Shown here piece by piece: positions 1-7,386 of a stretch of 24,528 nucleotides of DNA. Numbering within the stretch: position 1 is the stretch's first letter; each line of letters starts with the position of its first letter. The DNA lies in NCBI GenBank assembly GCA_900553675.1, contig USEH01000007.1, forward strand, positions 1 through 24,528, in the 5' to 3' direction. Made by a program: the position numbers and the translations under genes. Below the pieces are notes generated by a model. That model searched no databases. It had not been told where the DNA came from and saw only the letters and a program-made list of their open reading frames with translations. Source of the stretch: an uncultured Ruminococcus sp. (lineage in GTDB: Bacteria > Bacillota > Clostridia > Oscillospirales > Ruminococcaceae).

Positions 1-344
1 GTGCTATTTTACGACTTGTAGTAAAGAATGAAACTGATTATTCGCAAAACGGGCTGCCTATTGATGAATTGCAGAAAGAGATTAATTTAATATGCCAAGA
101 AAATAATGAAGAATCTCTTGGAATAAGTAATATAACACAAGAATTGGGCTTGATTCACACCAGAGAAGAAAACAGACAAACAAAAAACAATTATATCCCT
201 TTATTCTTTTTTGATAAAAGTAATAGAAAACTATTGATAATTGAACCCACCATTTATCAAATCAGGGAATATAATAGTTCGCTGTTAACTAATATAGTAT
301 CTAATCTATCATCTATTAATCAAGATGAACAGAAAATAATATAG
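1..344 (+). CDS. C-terminal part of an unidentified protein, cut by the window edge
   Basis: The reading frame is open from the first bases of the window (frame 3) to a stop at 342-344, giving about 113 residues. No start is visible with a ribosome binding site: a TTG at 69 is possible, but coding-like sequence continues upstream of it, so this is more likely the tail of a longer protein. The end is rich in Asn, Ile and Glu and contains a beta-rich stretch (PLFFFDKSNRKLLIIEPTIY) that resembles a wing or small C-terminal domain. The region is clearly more AT-rich than the hsdR gene 10 bases downstream, which suggests a separate origin. The spacing suggests cotranscription with hsdR. I do not recognise the family. 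In type I loci this position is often held by hsdS, hsdM or an accessory ATPase. Confidence 0.55.
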   Translation, partial: AILRLVVKNETDYSQNGLPIDELQKEINLICQENNEESLGISNITQELGLIHTREENRQTKNNYIPLFFFDKSNRKLLIIEPTIYQIREYNSSLLTNIVSNLSSINQDEQKII

Positions 345-354
345 GTGATTCGAT

Positions 355-3300
355 ATGTCCAACTTCACCTTCCTACTCTCCACCCCCGACTTCGCCCCAT
401 TTGCAGAAGTGGCGATCTCGGCAGAGAAGCTATTACATATTGATGTTGATTCCTGCGTCATCAACTGCCGCAGGGCTATGGAGTTTGCGGTCAAATTCAT
501 GTATTCTGTTGATCGTGATCTTGTCATGCCCTATCAGGATAGCCTTGTCTGTTTGATGAACGAAGAGAAATTCCGTGATATCATCGGTCCAGATATCTGG
601 AAACGCATGGACTTCATCCGCAAAGTAGGCAACAATGCCGCACATGACGGCAAAAAGGTAACCAAGGATCAAGCCGAGCTTTGCCTCGAAAACCTCTATA
701 TCTTTCTTGACGAGGTGGCATATTACTATGCACCTGAGTACACGCAGGGGCAGTTCGACCGCACTCTGCTCGAAAAGCCGGCAGGGGAGATAGGTCCCAT
801 TGTTCCTAAAATTGATATTGATCTGGACAAGCTCGTCGAGGAAAACAAGGCACTTAAGGAAGAACTGACCGCCCGCCGTGCTGAGCAGCAGCTCACCTAT
901 GTCCCGAAGCTACTTGACCTATCGGAATACAAAACAAGAAAGATTTACATCGACTTTATGCTTCAGGATTCAGGCTGGGTTGAGGGCAAGGATTGGCTAG
1001 ATGAGGTCGAGCTTTATGGTATGCCGAACAAGAGCGGGGTCGGATATGCCGATTATGTTCTATATGGTGACGATGGTAAGCCTTTGGCAGTGCTTGAAGC
1101 CAAGCGCACCTGCGTGGATGTTTCCAAGGGTAGACAGCAGGCAAAGCTCTATGCCGACCTTTTGGAGCAAAAATACGGTCGCCGTCCTGTCATCTTTCTA
1201 TCCAATGGTTTTGATACGCGCATTTGGGATGATAAATTTTATCCCGAACGCCGTGTAGCGTCCGTTTATTCCAAGCGTGACCTTGAAAAGCTTTTCAATC
1301 TTCGGTCAATGCGCACAAGCTTGAAAAACGTATTTGTTGACAAGAAAATTGCAGGACGCTACTATCAAGAGGGTGCAATTAAAGCAGTCTGTGAATCGTT
1401 TGACAAGAAAAATCGTCGTAAAGCTCTGCTTGTTATGGCGACCGGATCAGGTAAGACAAGGACAGTAATTGGACTGTGCAAAATCTTGCTCGAACACGGA
1501 TGGGTTAAGAATATTCTGTTCCTTGCAGACCGCAATTCTCTTGTGCTGCAGGCAAAGCGCGCATTCGTCAATATGATGTCAGACCTATCAGTGAACAATC
1601 TCTGTGAGGATAAGGAGAACTTTGACGCCCGCTGTGTATTCTCAACCTATCAGACAATGATGAACTGTATTGACACAATTAAGGATGAAAACGATCGCAA
1701 ATTGTTTACTGTCGGACATTTTGACCTTGTTATTGTGGATGAAGCTCACCGCTCTATTTATAATAAATACAAGGATATTTTCAATTACTTTGATGCGCCG
1801 TTGGTGGGTCTTACCGCTACGCCCAAGGACGAGATCGATAAGAACACCTATGAGATTTTTGAGCTTGAAAACGGTGTCCCGACATATGGATATGAGCTTG
1901 CGCAAGCAGTCAAGGACGGCTATCTTGTAGATTTTATGTCGGTTGAAAGTAAACTGAAATTTATAGAGAAAGGTATCGTTTATGATGACCTGTCGGATGT
2001 GGACAAGGAAGCCTATGAAAACACCTTTGAGGATGAAAACGGCAAACTTCCCGAAAGTATAGAGTCGTCAGCTCTCAATGAATGGGTGTTTAACGAGGAT
2101 ACAATCCGTCAAGTGCTTCATATCCTGATGCAGAACGGTCTGCGCATAGACTATGGTGAAAAGCTTGGCAAGACAATTATTTTTGCAAAGAATCACGATC
2201 ACGCCGAAAAGATACACGAGATTTTCGGTAAGGAATATCCTCATCTGTCTGGTTACACCAAGGTTATCGACAACTATATGACATATGCGCAGAGTGCAAT
2301 TGATGAGTTTTCCGACCCCAAGAAACTGCCTCAAATTGCTATTTCGGTTGATATGCTCGATACCGGCATTGACGTACCTGAGGTGCTTAACCTTGTATTC
2401 TTTAAAAAAGTAATGAGTAAAGCAAAGTTTTGGCAGATGATTGGACGAGGTACACGCCGCTGTGACAGTCTGATAGACGGAAAGGACAAAGATAAATTCT
2501 ATATTTTCGACTTCTGCGGTAACTTTGAATTCTTCCGCATGAATGAAGGCAAACCTACTGCCAATCAAATTGCTCTGCAAGGTGCTATCTTTCAGCTAAA
2601 AGCGCAGATTGCATTTAAATTGCAGAATCTTGAGTATCAAACAGATGATTTAATTGCATTTCGCAAAAGCATTGTTGACGATATGACGTGCAAGGTGAAA
2701 GAGCTGAATAAAGAAAATTTTGCGGTTCGTCAGCATCTGAAGTATGTGGAGCAGTTTGCTAATCCTGATAATTATGTTTCCTTGACTTATGAGGATACAC
2801 TTTTGATTGCAGATGAATTGGCTCCCTTGATTATTCCCGACAAGGACGAAGCGTCGGCGGTTCGATTTGATGCATTGATGTACGGAATTGAACTTGCATA
2901 CCTTGCAGGAAAGAAATATTCCCGTGCCCGTACTGACCTATGTAAAAAGGTAAGTGGTATAGCTGGCGTAGCAAATATTCCTGAAATCATGGCTCAGTCA
3001 GAATTGATAGACAAGATTCTGCATACAGATTATCTTGAAAATGCAGGAATCAACGAGTTTGAGCACATTCGTGAAAATCTACGTGATTTGATGAAATATA
3101 TTCCGAAAACTGCTGTGCACTATATTACAAACTTCAGCGATGAAATTCTTTCAACTGATTGGCACGAATCAGAACTTGACAGCAATGATCTTGCCAATTA
3201 TAAAGCAAAGGCGGAGTTTTATATCCGTCAGCATCAGAATGAGAAAGCCATCTCCAAACTTAAAGGCAATGTGCCATTGGATTCTGAAGATATCAAAGCA

Positions 3301-3651
3301 CTTGAACGAATCATGTGGAGCGAAGTTGGAAGCAAAGCTGATTACGAGGCTGAATACGGTGATAAGCCTCTTGGCGAATTTGTGCGTGAGATCGTGGGTC
3401 TTGATATGGCTGCGGCTAAGCAGGCGTTTTCTGAATATCTTAGCAGTGCAAGACTTAATGCCGATCAAATTTATTTTGTAAACCAGATTATAGAATATGT
3501 CGTTCATAATGGCGTAATGAAGGATATGTCTGTTTTACAGGAAACTCCATTTACAGATAGGGGAAGCATAGTTGATGTCTTTGCCGATATATCTGTATGG
3601 ATAGGAATCAAAAGAATCATCGATCAGATCAATGCAAATGCGGCTGCATGA
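355..3651 (+). CDS. hsdR: Type I restriction endonuclease subunit R (EcoEI-like HsdR) with N-terminal DUF4145 domain
   Basis: This is the motor and nuclease subunit of a type I restriction-modification complex: it translocates DNA using ATP and cuts far from the recognition site. Residues 1-125 resemble DUF4145 (helical, with a VGNNAAHDGK motif near 91-100), followed by a short coiled coil at about 155-178. The PD-(D/E)xK nuclease is seen as D233 and E248-A-K250. The helicase shows Walker A (MATGSGKT, 361-368), DEAH at 462-465, TATP at 487-490 and motif VI QMIGRGTRR at 694-702. A C-terminal EcoEI-type domain follows. At 1098 residues it is full length. The start has a weak GGTGAT ribosome binding site at 344-349. 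HsdM and HsdS are absent downstream, so they must lie to the left or be missing. All catalytic motifs are intact. Confidence 0.93.
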   Translation: MSNFTFLLSTPDFAPFAEVAISAEKLLHIDVDSCVINCRRAMEFAVKFMYSVDRDLVMPYQDSLVCLMNEEKFRDIIGPDIWKRMDFIRKVGNNAAHDGKKVTKDQAELCLENLYIFLDEVAYYYAPEYTQGQFDRTLLEKPAGEIGPIVPKIDIDLDKLVEENKALKEELTARRAEQQLTYVPKLLDLSEYKTRKIYIDFMLQDSGWVEGKDWLDEVELYGMPNKSGVGYADYVLYGDDGKPLAVLEAKRTCVDVSKGRQQAKLYADLLEQKYGRRPVIFLSNGFDTRIWDDKFYPERRVASVYSKRDLEKLFNLRSMRTSLKNVFVDKKIAGRYYQEGAIKAVCESFDKKNRRKALLVMATGSGKTRTVIGLCKILLEHGWVKNILFLADRNSLVLQAKRAFVNMMSDLSVNNLCEDKENFDARCVFSTYQTMMNCIDTIKDENDRKLFTVGHFDLVIVDEAHRSIYNKYKDIFNYFDAPLVGLTATPKDEIDKNTYEIFELENGVPTYGYELAQAVKDGYLVDFMSVESKLKFIEKGIVYDDLSDVDKEAYENTFEDENGKLPESIESSALNEWVFNEDTIRQVLHILMQNGLRIDYGEKLGKTIIFAKNHDHAEKIHEIFGKEYPHLSGYTKVIDNYMTYAQSAIDEFSDPKKLPQIAISVDMLDTGIDVPEVLNLVFFKKVMSKAKFWQMIGRGTRRCDSLIDGKDKDKFYIFDFCGNFEFFRMNEGKPTANQIALQGAIFQLKAQIAFKLQNLEYQTDDLIAFRKSIVDDMTCKVKELNKENFAVRQHLKYVEQFANPDNYVSLTYEDTLLIADELAPLIIPDKDEASAVRFDALMYGIELAYLAGKKYSRARTDLCKKVSGIAGVANIPEIMAQSELIDKILHTDYLENAGINEFEHIRENLRDLMKYIPKTAVHYITNFSDEILSTDWHESELDSNDLANYKAKAEFYIRQHQNEKAISKLKGNVPLDSEDIKALERIMWSEVGSKADYEAEYGDKPLGEFVREIVGLDMAAAKQAFSEYLSSARLNADQIYFVNQIIEYVVHNGVMKDMSVLQETPFTDRGSIVDVFADISVWIGIKRIIDQINANAAA

Positions 3652-3778
3652 TGCATTCTCAGAAACTCCTGCGTCTCGCTATCATTCCAAATAGCTGATT
3701 GTCTTTTAGGGACAGTCTGCCTAAACTTTCTTACTTCGTCTTTCATGATGATTTCGTAATTTTCCAATTTTCAATTAA

Positions 3779-3845
3779 ATATTATCTCCATGTAGCACGG
3801 GGCGACGCACCCCGGAACATAAATAAAATTGCATGGAGGTAATAT
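3779..3845 (+). promoter_or_regulatory. Long inverted repeat hiding the amidoligase ribosome binding site, with a nested GC hairpin
   Basis: Bases 3779-3792 (ending ATTATCTCCATG) pair with 3832-3845 (starting CATGGAGGTAAT) over 14 consecutive positions with one G-U pair, and weaker pairing continues inward to about 3795/3829. The 3' arm contains the GGAGGT ribosome binding site of the ATG at 3847. Inside the loop a second hairpin is present: CGGGG at 3798-3802 and CCCCG at 3810-3814. Folded as RNA, this would block ribosome entry, so the element could act as a translational switch or protect against read-through transcripts. A DNA-level operator is the alternative. Confidence 0.6.
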
Positions 3846-3846
3846 C

Positions 3847-5019
3847 ATGTCAAACATTAGCACCAACACAAAAGCCAACGAATCTAAAACATCCGTCCCC
3901 GAATCCCATGAAGAGGAAACCTGCTTCTGTCACTGTTGTGACAGTGAATACCCCTTATCCGCCCTCACAGTCGTTGAGGGCGGCTTTTATGTCTGCGAAA
4001 GCTGTCTTCCAGATAACACTGTTGTCTGTTCCAACTGCGGTTGTCTGCTCTTGCTCGAAGATAACGCAGGCTCAACAACTATCCCGCTCTGTCAGGATTG
4101 CTACGACGACCACTACAACACCTGTGTCGATTGTGGAAGGTTAATCCACGCCGATGACACATACTACCGCGACCGCTGCGATGATGACCCTTACTGCTAT
4201 GACTGCTTCAGCAGACTTGAAAGAGGTTATGGAGTGGAAGATTACTATTACAAACCTGACCCCATCTTCTACGGCAATGGCAACAGATTCTTTGGAGTAG
4301 AACTTGAAATCGATGAAGCCGGAGAAAGCGACAGAAATGCTGATAGAATAATGTCCATAGGTAATACAAGCTCAGACCACATCTATTGCAAACATGACGG
4401 CTCACTTCATGACGGTTTTGAGATAGTAACCCATCCAATGACCTTAGACTATCACTTAAACAAAATGCCGTGGGCTGATGTTTTGAGAGAAGCTAAAAGC
4501 ATGGGTTACATATCTCATCAGGCGGGTACTTGCGGTTTACACGTTCATGTAAACAGAAGCTCCCTTGGAAGAAACGTTGAGGAACAGGAAAGCTGTATAG
4601 GACGAATCCTTTTCTTCTTCGAGAAGCATTGGGATGAACTTCTTAAATTCTCACGCCGCACTCAAAGGCAGTTAGATAATTGGGCGGCAAGATATGGATA
4701 CAAGGATACACCCAAAGAGCTGATGGAACACGTAAAGAAAGGTACAAGTAAGGGGAGATATGCCTGTGTAAATCTTCAAAATTATGACACTATAGAATTC
4801 AGAATCTTTAGAGGCACCCTCAAATTAAACACTCTCCTTGCCACTTTGCAGTTAGTAAACAACATCTGCGAGGTGGCTTATTATTTATCTGACTATGATG
4901 TGCAGAATCTCTCTTGGACATCTTTCGTCAAGTCTTGTAAGGAACCTGAGCTTATTCAGTATCTGAAAGAACGAGAAATCTATATCAATGAGCCGGTCAA
5001 TGGAGAGGAGGAAATATAA
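3847..5019 (+). CDS. Zinc-finger amidoligase (glutamine synthetase-like COOH-NH2 ligase family)
   Basis: The 390-residue protein has two parts. Residues 26-120 hold repeated CxxC pairs (C28/C31, C50/C53, C61/C64, C82/C85, C93/C96, C117/C120), reading as tandem zinc ribbon or treble-clef modules. Residues 145-340 match the putative amidoligase family (Pfam Amidoligase_2), with metal/ATP-site signatures FFGVELEID (E152, E154), KHDGSL then FEIVTHP, GLHVHVN (H232, H234) and IEFRIFRGT (E317, R319, R322). Known relatives are predicted to form amide bonds using ATP. The ATG at 3847 is chosen because GGAGGT (3835-3840) lies six bases upstream; in-frame sequence further left falls in the inverted repeat. 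Its stop overlaps the next start (TAATG), tying it to a glutamine amidotransferase that could supply ammonia. The substrate is unknown; the zinc modules may recruit a protein or nucleic acid target. Confidence 0.82.
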   Translation: MSNISTNTKANESKTSVPESHEEETCFCHCCDSEYPLSALTVVEGGFYVCESCLPDNTVVCSNCGCLLLLEDNAGSTTIPLCQDCYDDHYNTCVDCGRLIHADDTYYRDRCDDDPYCYDCFSRLERGYGVEDYYYKPDPIFYGNGNRFFGVELEIDEAGESDRNADRIMSIGNTSSDHIYCKHDGSLHDGFEIVTHPMTLDYHLNKMPWADVLREAKSMGYISHQAGTCGLHVHVNRSSLGRNVEEQESCIGRILFFFEKHWDELLKFSRRTQRQLDNWAARYGYKDTPKELMEHVKKGTSKGRYACVNLQNYDTIEFRIFRGTLKLNTLLATLQLVNNICEVAYYLSDYDVQNLSWTSFVKSCKEPELIQYLKEREIYINEPVNGEEEI

Positions 5020-5963
5020 TGTGCTGTCTGTTTGGAATACTCGATTATAACCATAGCCTGAGCAAAAGACAGATGAACCGTTTGCTTTCAGTCCTCTCAA
5101 CCGCTTGTGAAGCAAGAGGTACAGATGCTACTGGTATAGCGTACAACTATAACGGAAAACTTAGGATATATAAACGCCCGCTTCCCGCTCACATCATGAG
5201 ATACAACGTCCCTGACGGAGTAAGCGCGGTTATGGGGCATACAAGAATGGCAACCCAAGGCTCTGAAAAGCTCAACTTCAACAACCATCCTTTCTATGGC
5301 AGAGCTGATGTTTCATTTGCTCTCGCCCACAATGGGGTTATCTACAACGATGAACAAATAAGGAAAATCGAAAGCCTTCCCTTGACCCATATTGAAACCG
5401 ACAGCTACATAGCCGTACAGCTTATAGAAAGCAAGAAGGAGCTATCTTTTGACAGCTTGAGATATATGGCAGAACAGCTTCAAGGTAGTATGACCATCAC
5501 GGTCTTAGATTCCTCGGACAATCTTTACATAGTCAAAGGAGATAATCCACTATGCTTATATCATTATCCCGAAAGAGGACTTTACATCTATGCCTCCACC
5601 GAAGAAATCTTGAAAGCAGGATTAAAGAAGCTCTATCTCAACTTCGGAAAGCATGATAAAGTCAAGCTTGAAAGTGGGGATATCTTACGCATTGATAGCA
5701 ACGGCAGACAAACCCGCTCCAAATTCGACGATATGGGATTGTATTATAACTACAACTGTTACTTCCCATATAGCCACGGCTGGGAAGAAATCTGGTCTGC
5801 GCCAAGCAAGCCATCAATCTCCGCATTAGACCCGGCGGAAAAGCAGTACCTTGACGATATGAAACATATAGCGTACCATTTCGGCTATATGCCTGAGGAC
5901 ATTGACGAACTCTTGGTCGAGGGCTACACGCTTGACGAAATCGAAGAATTTATATTCGCATAG
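5019..5963 (+). CDS. Class II glutamine amidotransferase (Ntn-hydrolase glutaminase)
   Basis: The protein begins Met-Cys-Cys-Leu-Phe-Gly. After Met removal, Cys2 becomes the N-terminal nucleophile typical of GATase type 2 enzymes. Further family signatures are GHTRMATQG (about residue 74), NNHPF, LAHNGVIYN and ETDSYIAVQLIE. The domain fills about residues 2-215, and the final 100 residues are an acidic, Tyr-rich tail without a recognised synthase domain. At 314 residues it is therefore a stand-alone glutaminase, not asparagine synthetase, PurF or GlmS. Its ATG overlaps the amidoligase stop by one base, so the two are translationally coupled. The simplest reading is that it hydrolyses glutamine and passes ammonia to the amidoligase; that partnership is inferred from gene order and from the amidoligase family's known contexts. 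Confidence 0.85.
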   Translation: MCCLFGILDYNHSLSKRQMNRLLSVLSTACEARGTDATGIAYNYNGKLRIYKRPLPAHIMRYNVPDGVSAVMGHTRMATQGSEKLNFNNHPFYGRADVSFALAHNGVIYNDEQIRKIESLPLTHIETDSYIAVQLIESKKELSFDSLRYMAEQLQGSMTITVLDSSDNLYIVKGDNPLCLYHYPERGLYIYASTEEILKAGLKKLYLNFGKHDKVKLESGDILRIDSNGRQTRSKFDDMGLYYNYNCYFPYSHGWEEIWSAPSKPSISALDPAEKQYLDDMKHIAYHFGYMPEDIDELLVEGYTLDEIEEFIFA

Positions 5964-5978
5964 CAAAGGAGAATTTAA

Positions 5979-6347
5979 ATGTCAAAAATAACCGTATTAG
6001 TAATCGAACCTGAGCGCAAGCCATACGTAAAAGAAATAGAGCATACTCTAGAGTCGCTTCAACGTGAAGTAGGCGGATGCATTCAAGCCGTTTATCCATG
6101 GGAGGAACCCGCCGCACTTGTCTGTGACGAAGAATCCAAGCTTAAATCCTCGCCATTCAACCGCGCCCTTCGCGATGAGCAGGGAAACGTATATGACTAC
6201 ATAGCAGGGACATTCTTAATCGTAGGTCTGGGAGATGAGGACTTCACCTCACTCCAGCCTGAACTCATCGCGCACTTCTCGAAGATGTTTGCATCTCCTG
6301 AAATAATGCTAAATCTTGGCGGACATCTAATCATTGTGCGAATATAG
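5979..6347 (+). CDS. DUF3846 family protein
   Basis: This 122-residue protein matches the DUF3846 pattern: an N-terminal strand (ITVLVIEP), then LESLQREVGGCIQAVYPWEEPAALVCDEESK, a conserved N-R-A-L-R-D motif near residues 66-71, YDYIAGTFLIVGLG, and a C-terminal amphipathic helix. The function is unknown. The family is common in conjugative elements of Bacillota and is often encoded close to relaxases and amidoligases. The ATG at 5979 follows a good AAAGGAG site and begins 15 bases after the amidotransferase stop, so it should belong to the same operon. It has no membrane segment or signal peptide, so it is probably cytoplasmic. Family confidence is high; a role in the amidoligase pathway is only a context guess. 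Confidence 0.78.
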   Translation: MSKITVLVIEPERKPYVKEIEHTLESLQREVGGCIQAVYPWEEPAALVCDEESKLKSSPFNRALRDEQGNVYDYIAGTFLIVGLGDEDFTSLQPELIAHFSKMFASPEIMLNLGGHLIIVRI

Positions 6348-6440
6348 TAAGTCCCAACTTTGTCAATCAAAATACGCCCGATACCGATGTACAATCAAAT
6401 GTAAAAATTTACAAAGCAACATACATATTAAAAACATATT

Positions 6441-6480
6441 GGGGACCCCGGCGGGGAAGGACATCAACGTTCTTCCCCTT
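6441..6480 (+). promoter_or_regulatory. GC-rich leader hairpin upstream of the relaxase gene
   Basis: GGGGAAGGAC (6453-6462) pairs with GTTCTTCCCC (6469-6478) through 10 positions with one wobble and a six-base loop. Just upstream, GGGG (6441-6444) and CCCC (6446-6449) can compete for the same partners, so alternative folds exist. The hairpin ends 15 bases before the AGGAG site (6494-6498). There is no T-tract directly after it, so it is more likely a leader structure than a terminator. An additional palindrome, TGTAAA-AA-TTTACA, lies upstream at 6400-6413. Confidence 0.5.
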
Positions 6481-6506
6481 GCGTGAATTTATCAGGAGAT
6501 GATTAT

Positions 6507-6992
6507 ATGCCAATATTTAAAACAGCAAACAGCAAAGGAAAGTATCGCGATTTAAAAGCCAAAGAGCAGGTTATAGGATATATTATGAATCCTGCGAAAA
6601 CACCTCACGGCTTCCGTGGAGGGTCTATGGGAGACCCGAACAATATCGCTCAGAGCATGAATGAAGTGTCCGAAAAATACGGTAAAACGGATGGCGTTCA
6701 GTGCAGACACTTCATTATATCCTTCAATAAGGGCGAGGTCAGAAACTGTAAAGAAGCAAACGTAATTGCAGAAGAAATTGTTGATTGCTTTGGAAGAGAA
6801 TATCAAGCAGCATATGCCGTCCATGAGGATTCATTTTATCCTCATATACATATAGTCATGAATCCCGTGAGCTTTCAGGATGGTCACAGATATCACGGTA
6901 CCAAAAAGGAACATTATGAGATGATGGACTCAATAAACAGAATACTTCGTCGACATAACGCAGGCAGGCTGATATTTATGTCTAATACATAA
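6507..6992 (+). CDS. Minimal relaxase / mobilisation nuclease (MobA/VirD2-type domain only)
   Basis: The protein is 161 residues from the ATG at 6507, which has AGGAG at 6494-6498; a longer frame from 6483 lacks such a site. It resembles the relaxase domain that nicks DNA at oriT and stays covalently attached through a tyrosine. The N-terminal block VIGYIMNPAKT supplies the likely catalytic Tyr25. CRHFIISF carries H68, and PHIHIVMN (112-119) carries the paired metal-binding histidines H113 and H115 of motif III. Typical relaxases run 300-500 residues with a helicase, primase or unstructured tail; none is present here, and translation ends soon after the nuclease core. This could be a compact natural form seen in some Bacillota elements, or a truncated one. 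No coupling protein or type IV secretion gene is in the window. Confidence 0.78.
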   Translation: MPIFKTANSKGKYRDLKAKEQVIGYIMNPAKTPHGFRGGSMGDPNNIAQSMNEVSEKYGKTDGVQCRHFIISFNKGEVRNCKEANVIAEEIVDCFGREYQAAYAVHEDSFYPHIHIVMNPVSFQDGHRYHGTKKEHYEMMDSINRILRRHNAGRLIFMSNT

Positions 6993-7010
6993 ATTAAGGA
7001 GGCACCCGCC

Positions 7011-7181
7011 TTGAAGAAAAAACTCAATTACAGATTTCATAACCCAAATCCCCCGGATGTCACTGTTGACTACATACTAAAGGTATTTATGCAGGTGAAT
7101 ATCCCAAAGGTTGAAAAAGCCGTCCGCGATGCTAAAGTTCGCGCGATGGTTGAAGAAAGTCAGAAAGACCGTTCTGCCTAG
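7011..7181 (+). CDS. Small conserved-looking protein, relaxase-linked, TTG start
   Basis: A 56-residue ORF starts with TTG at 7011, eight bases after a perfect AAGGAGG (6996-7002), which decides the start and strongly supports translation. It lies 18 bases downstream of the relaxase stop. The sequence is basic, with a Tyr/Phe-rich start (LNYRFHNPNPPDVTVDYI) and a charged helix (PKVEKAVRDAKVRAMVEES). I recall similar short ORFs beside relaxase genes of Bacillota elements but cannot name a family. It may be a relaxosome accessory or DNA-binding protein. Its stop codon falls inside the following hairpin. Confidence 0.65.
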   Translation: MKKKLNYRFHNPNPPDVTVDYILKVFMQVNIPKVEKAVRDAKVRAMVEESQKDRSA

Positions 7182-7192
7182 GAGCGGTCTTT
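7164..7192 (+). terminator. Hairpin ending the amidoligase-relaxase operon
   Basis: AAAGACCG (7164-7171) and CGGTCTTT (7185-7192) form a perfect eight-base stem around a 13-base loop that contains the stop of the preceding small gene. The following bases are only moderately T-rich, so termination may be weak. The AAA/TTT arms make it usable in either direction. Confidence 0.55.
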
Positions 7193-7281
7193 GGATTTCT
7201 TGATGTCGTGATTGATTTATAGTGGCTTTGTTTTTTATGTTTTTAACGATACTCGCTAAGAGATTTTTAATCTTGAAAGGA

Positions 7282-7310
7282 TTGAAAAACATGGTATTAT
7301 GGTGTATAAT
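7282..7310 (+). promoter_or_regulatory. Sigma-A-type promoter for mcrB
   Basis: TTGAAA (7282-7287), a 17-base spacer and TATAAT (7305-7310) lie about 77 bases upstream of the mcrB start, in AT-rich sequence after the preceding hairpin. This gives the restriction locus its own transcription start, separate from the relaxase operon. Confidence 0.72.
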
Positions 7311-7386
7311 GTAAAATAGATATAATCATCAAGCGGGAAAATTTTTTCTCCTAAAATTATGACTTAACATTGTATGGAGGTACAGT

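Noticed and set aside
3710..3740. Terminator for hsdR at the GATTGTC/GACAGTC repeat
   Set aside because: The stem is short, contains a wobble and lacks a T-tract, so read-through towards the amidoligase cannot be excluded.
3627..3746. Minus-strand 40-codon ORF crossing the end of hsdR
   Set aside because: It has no ribosome binding site, overlaps the hsdR end and has no recognisable family; its protein-like look is not enough to call it.
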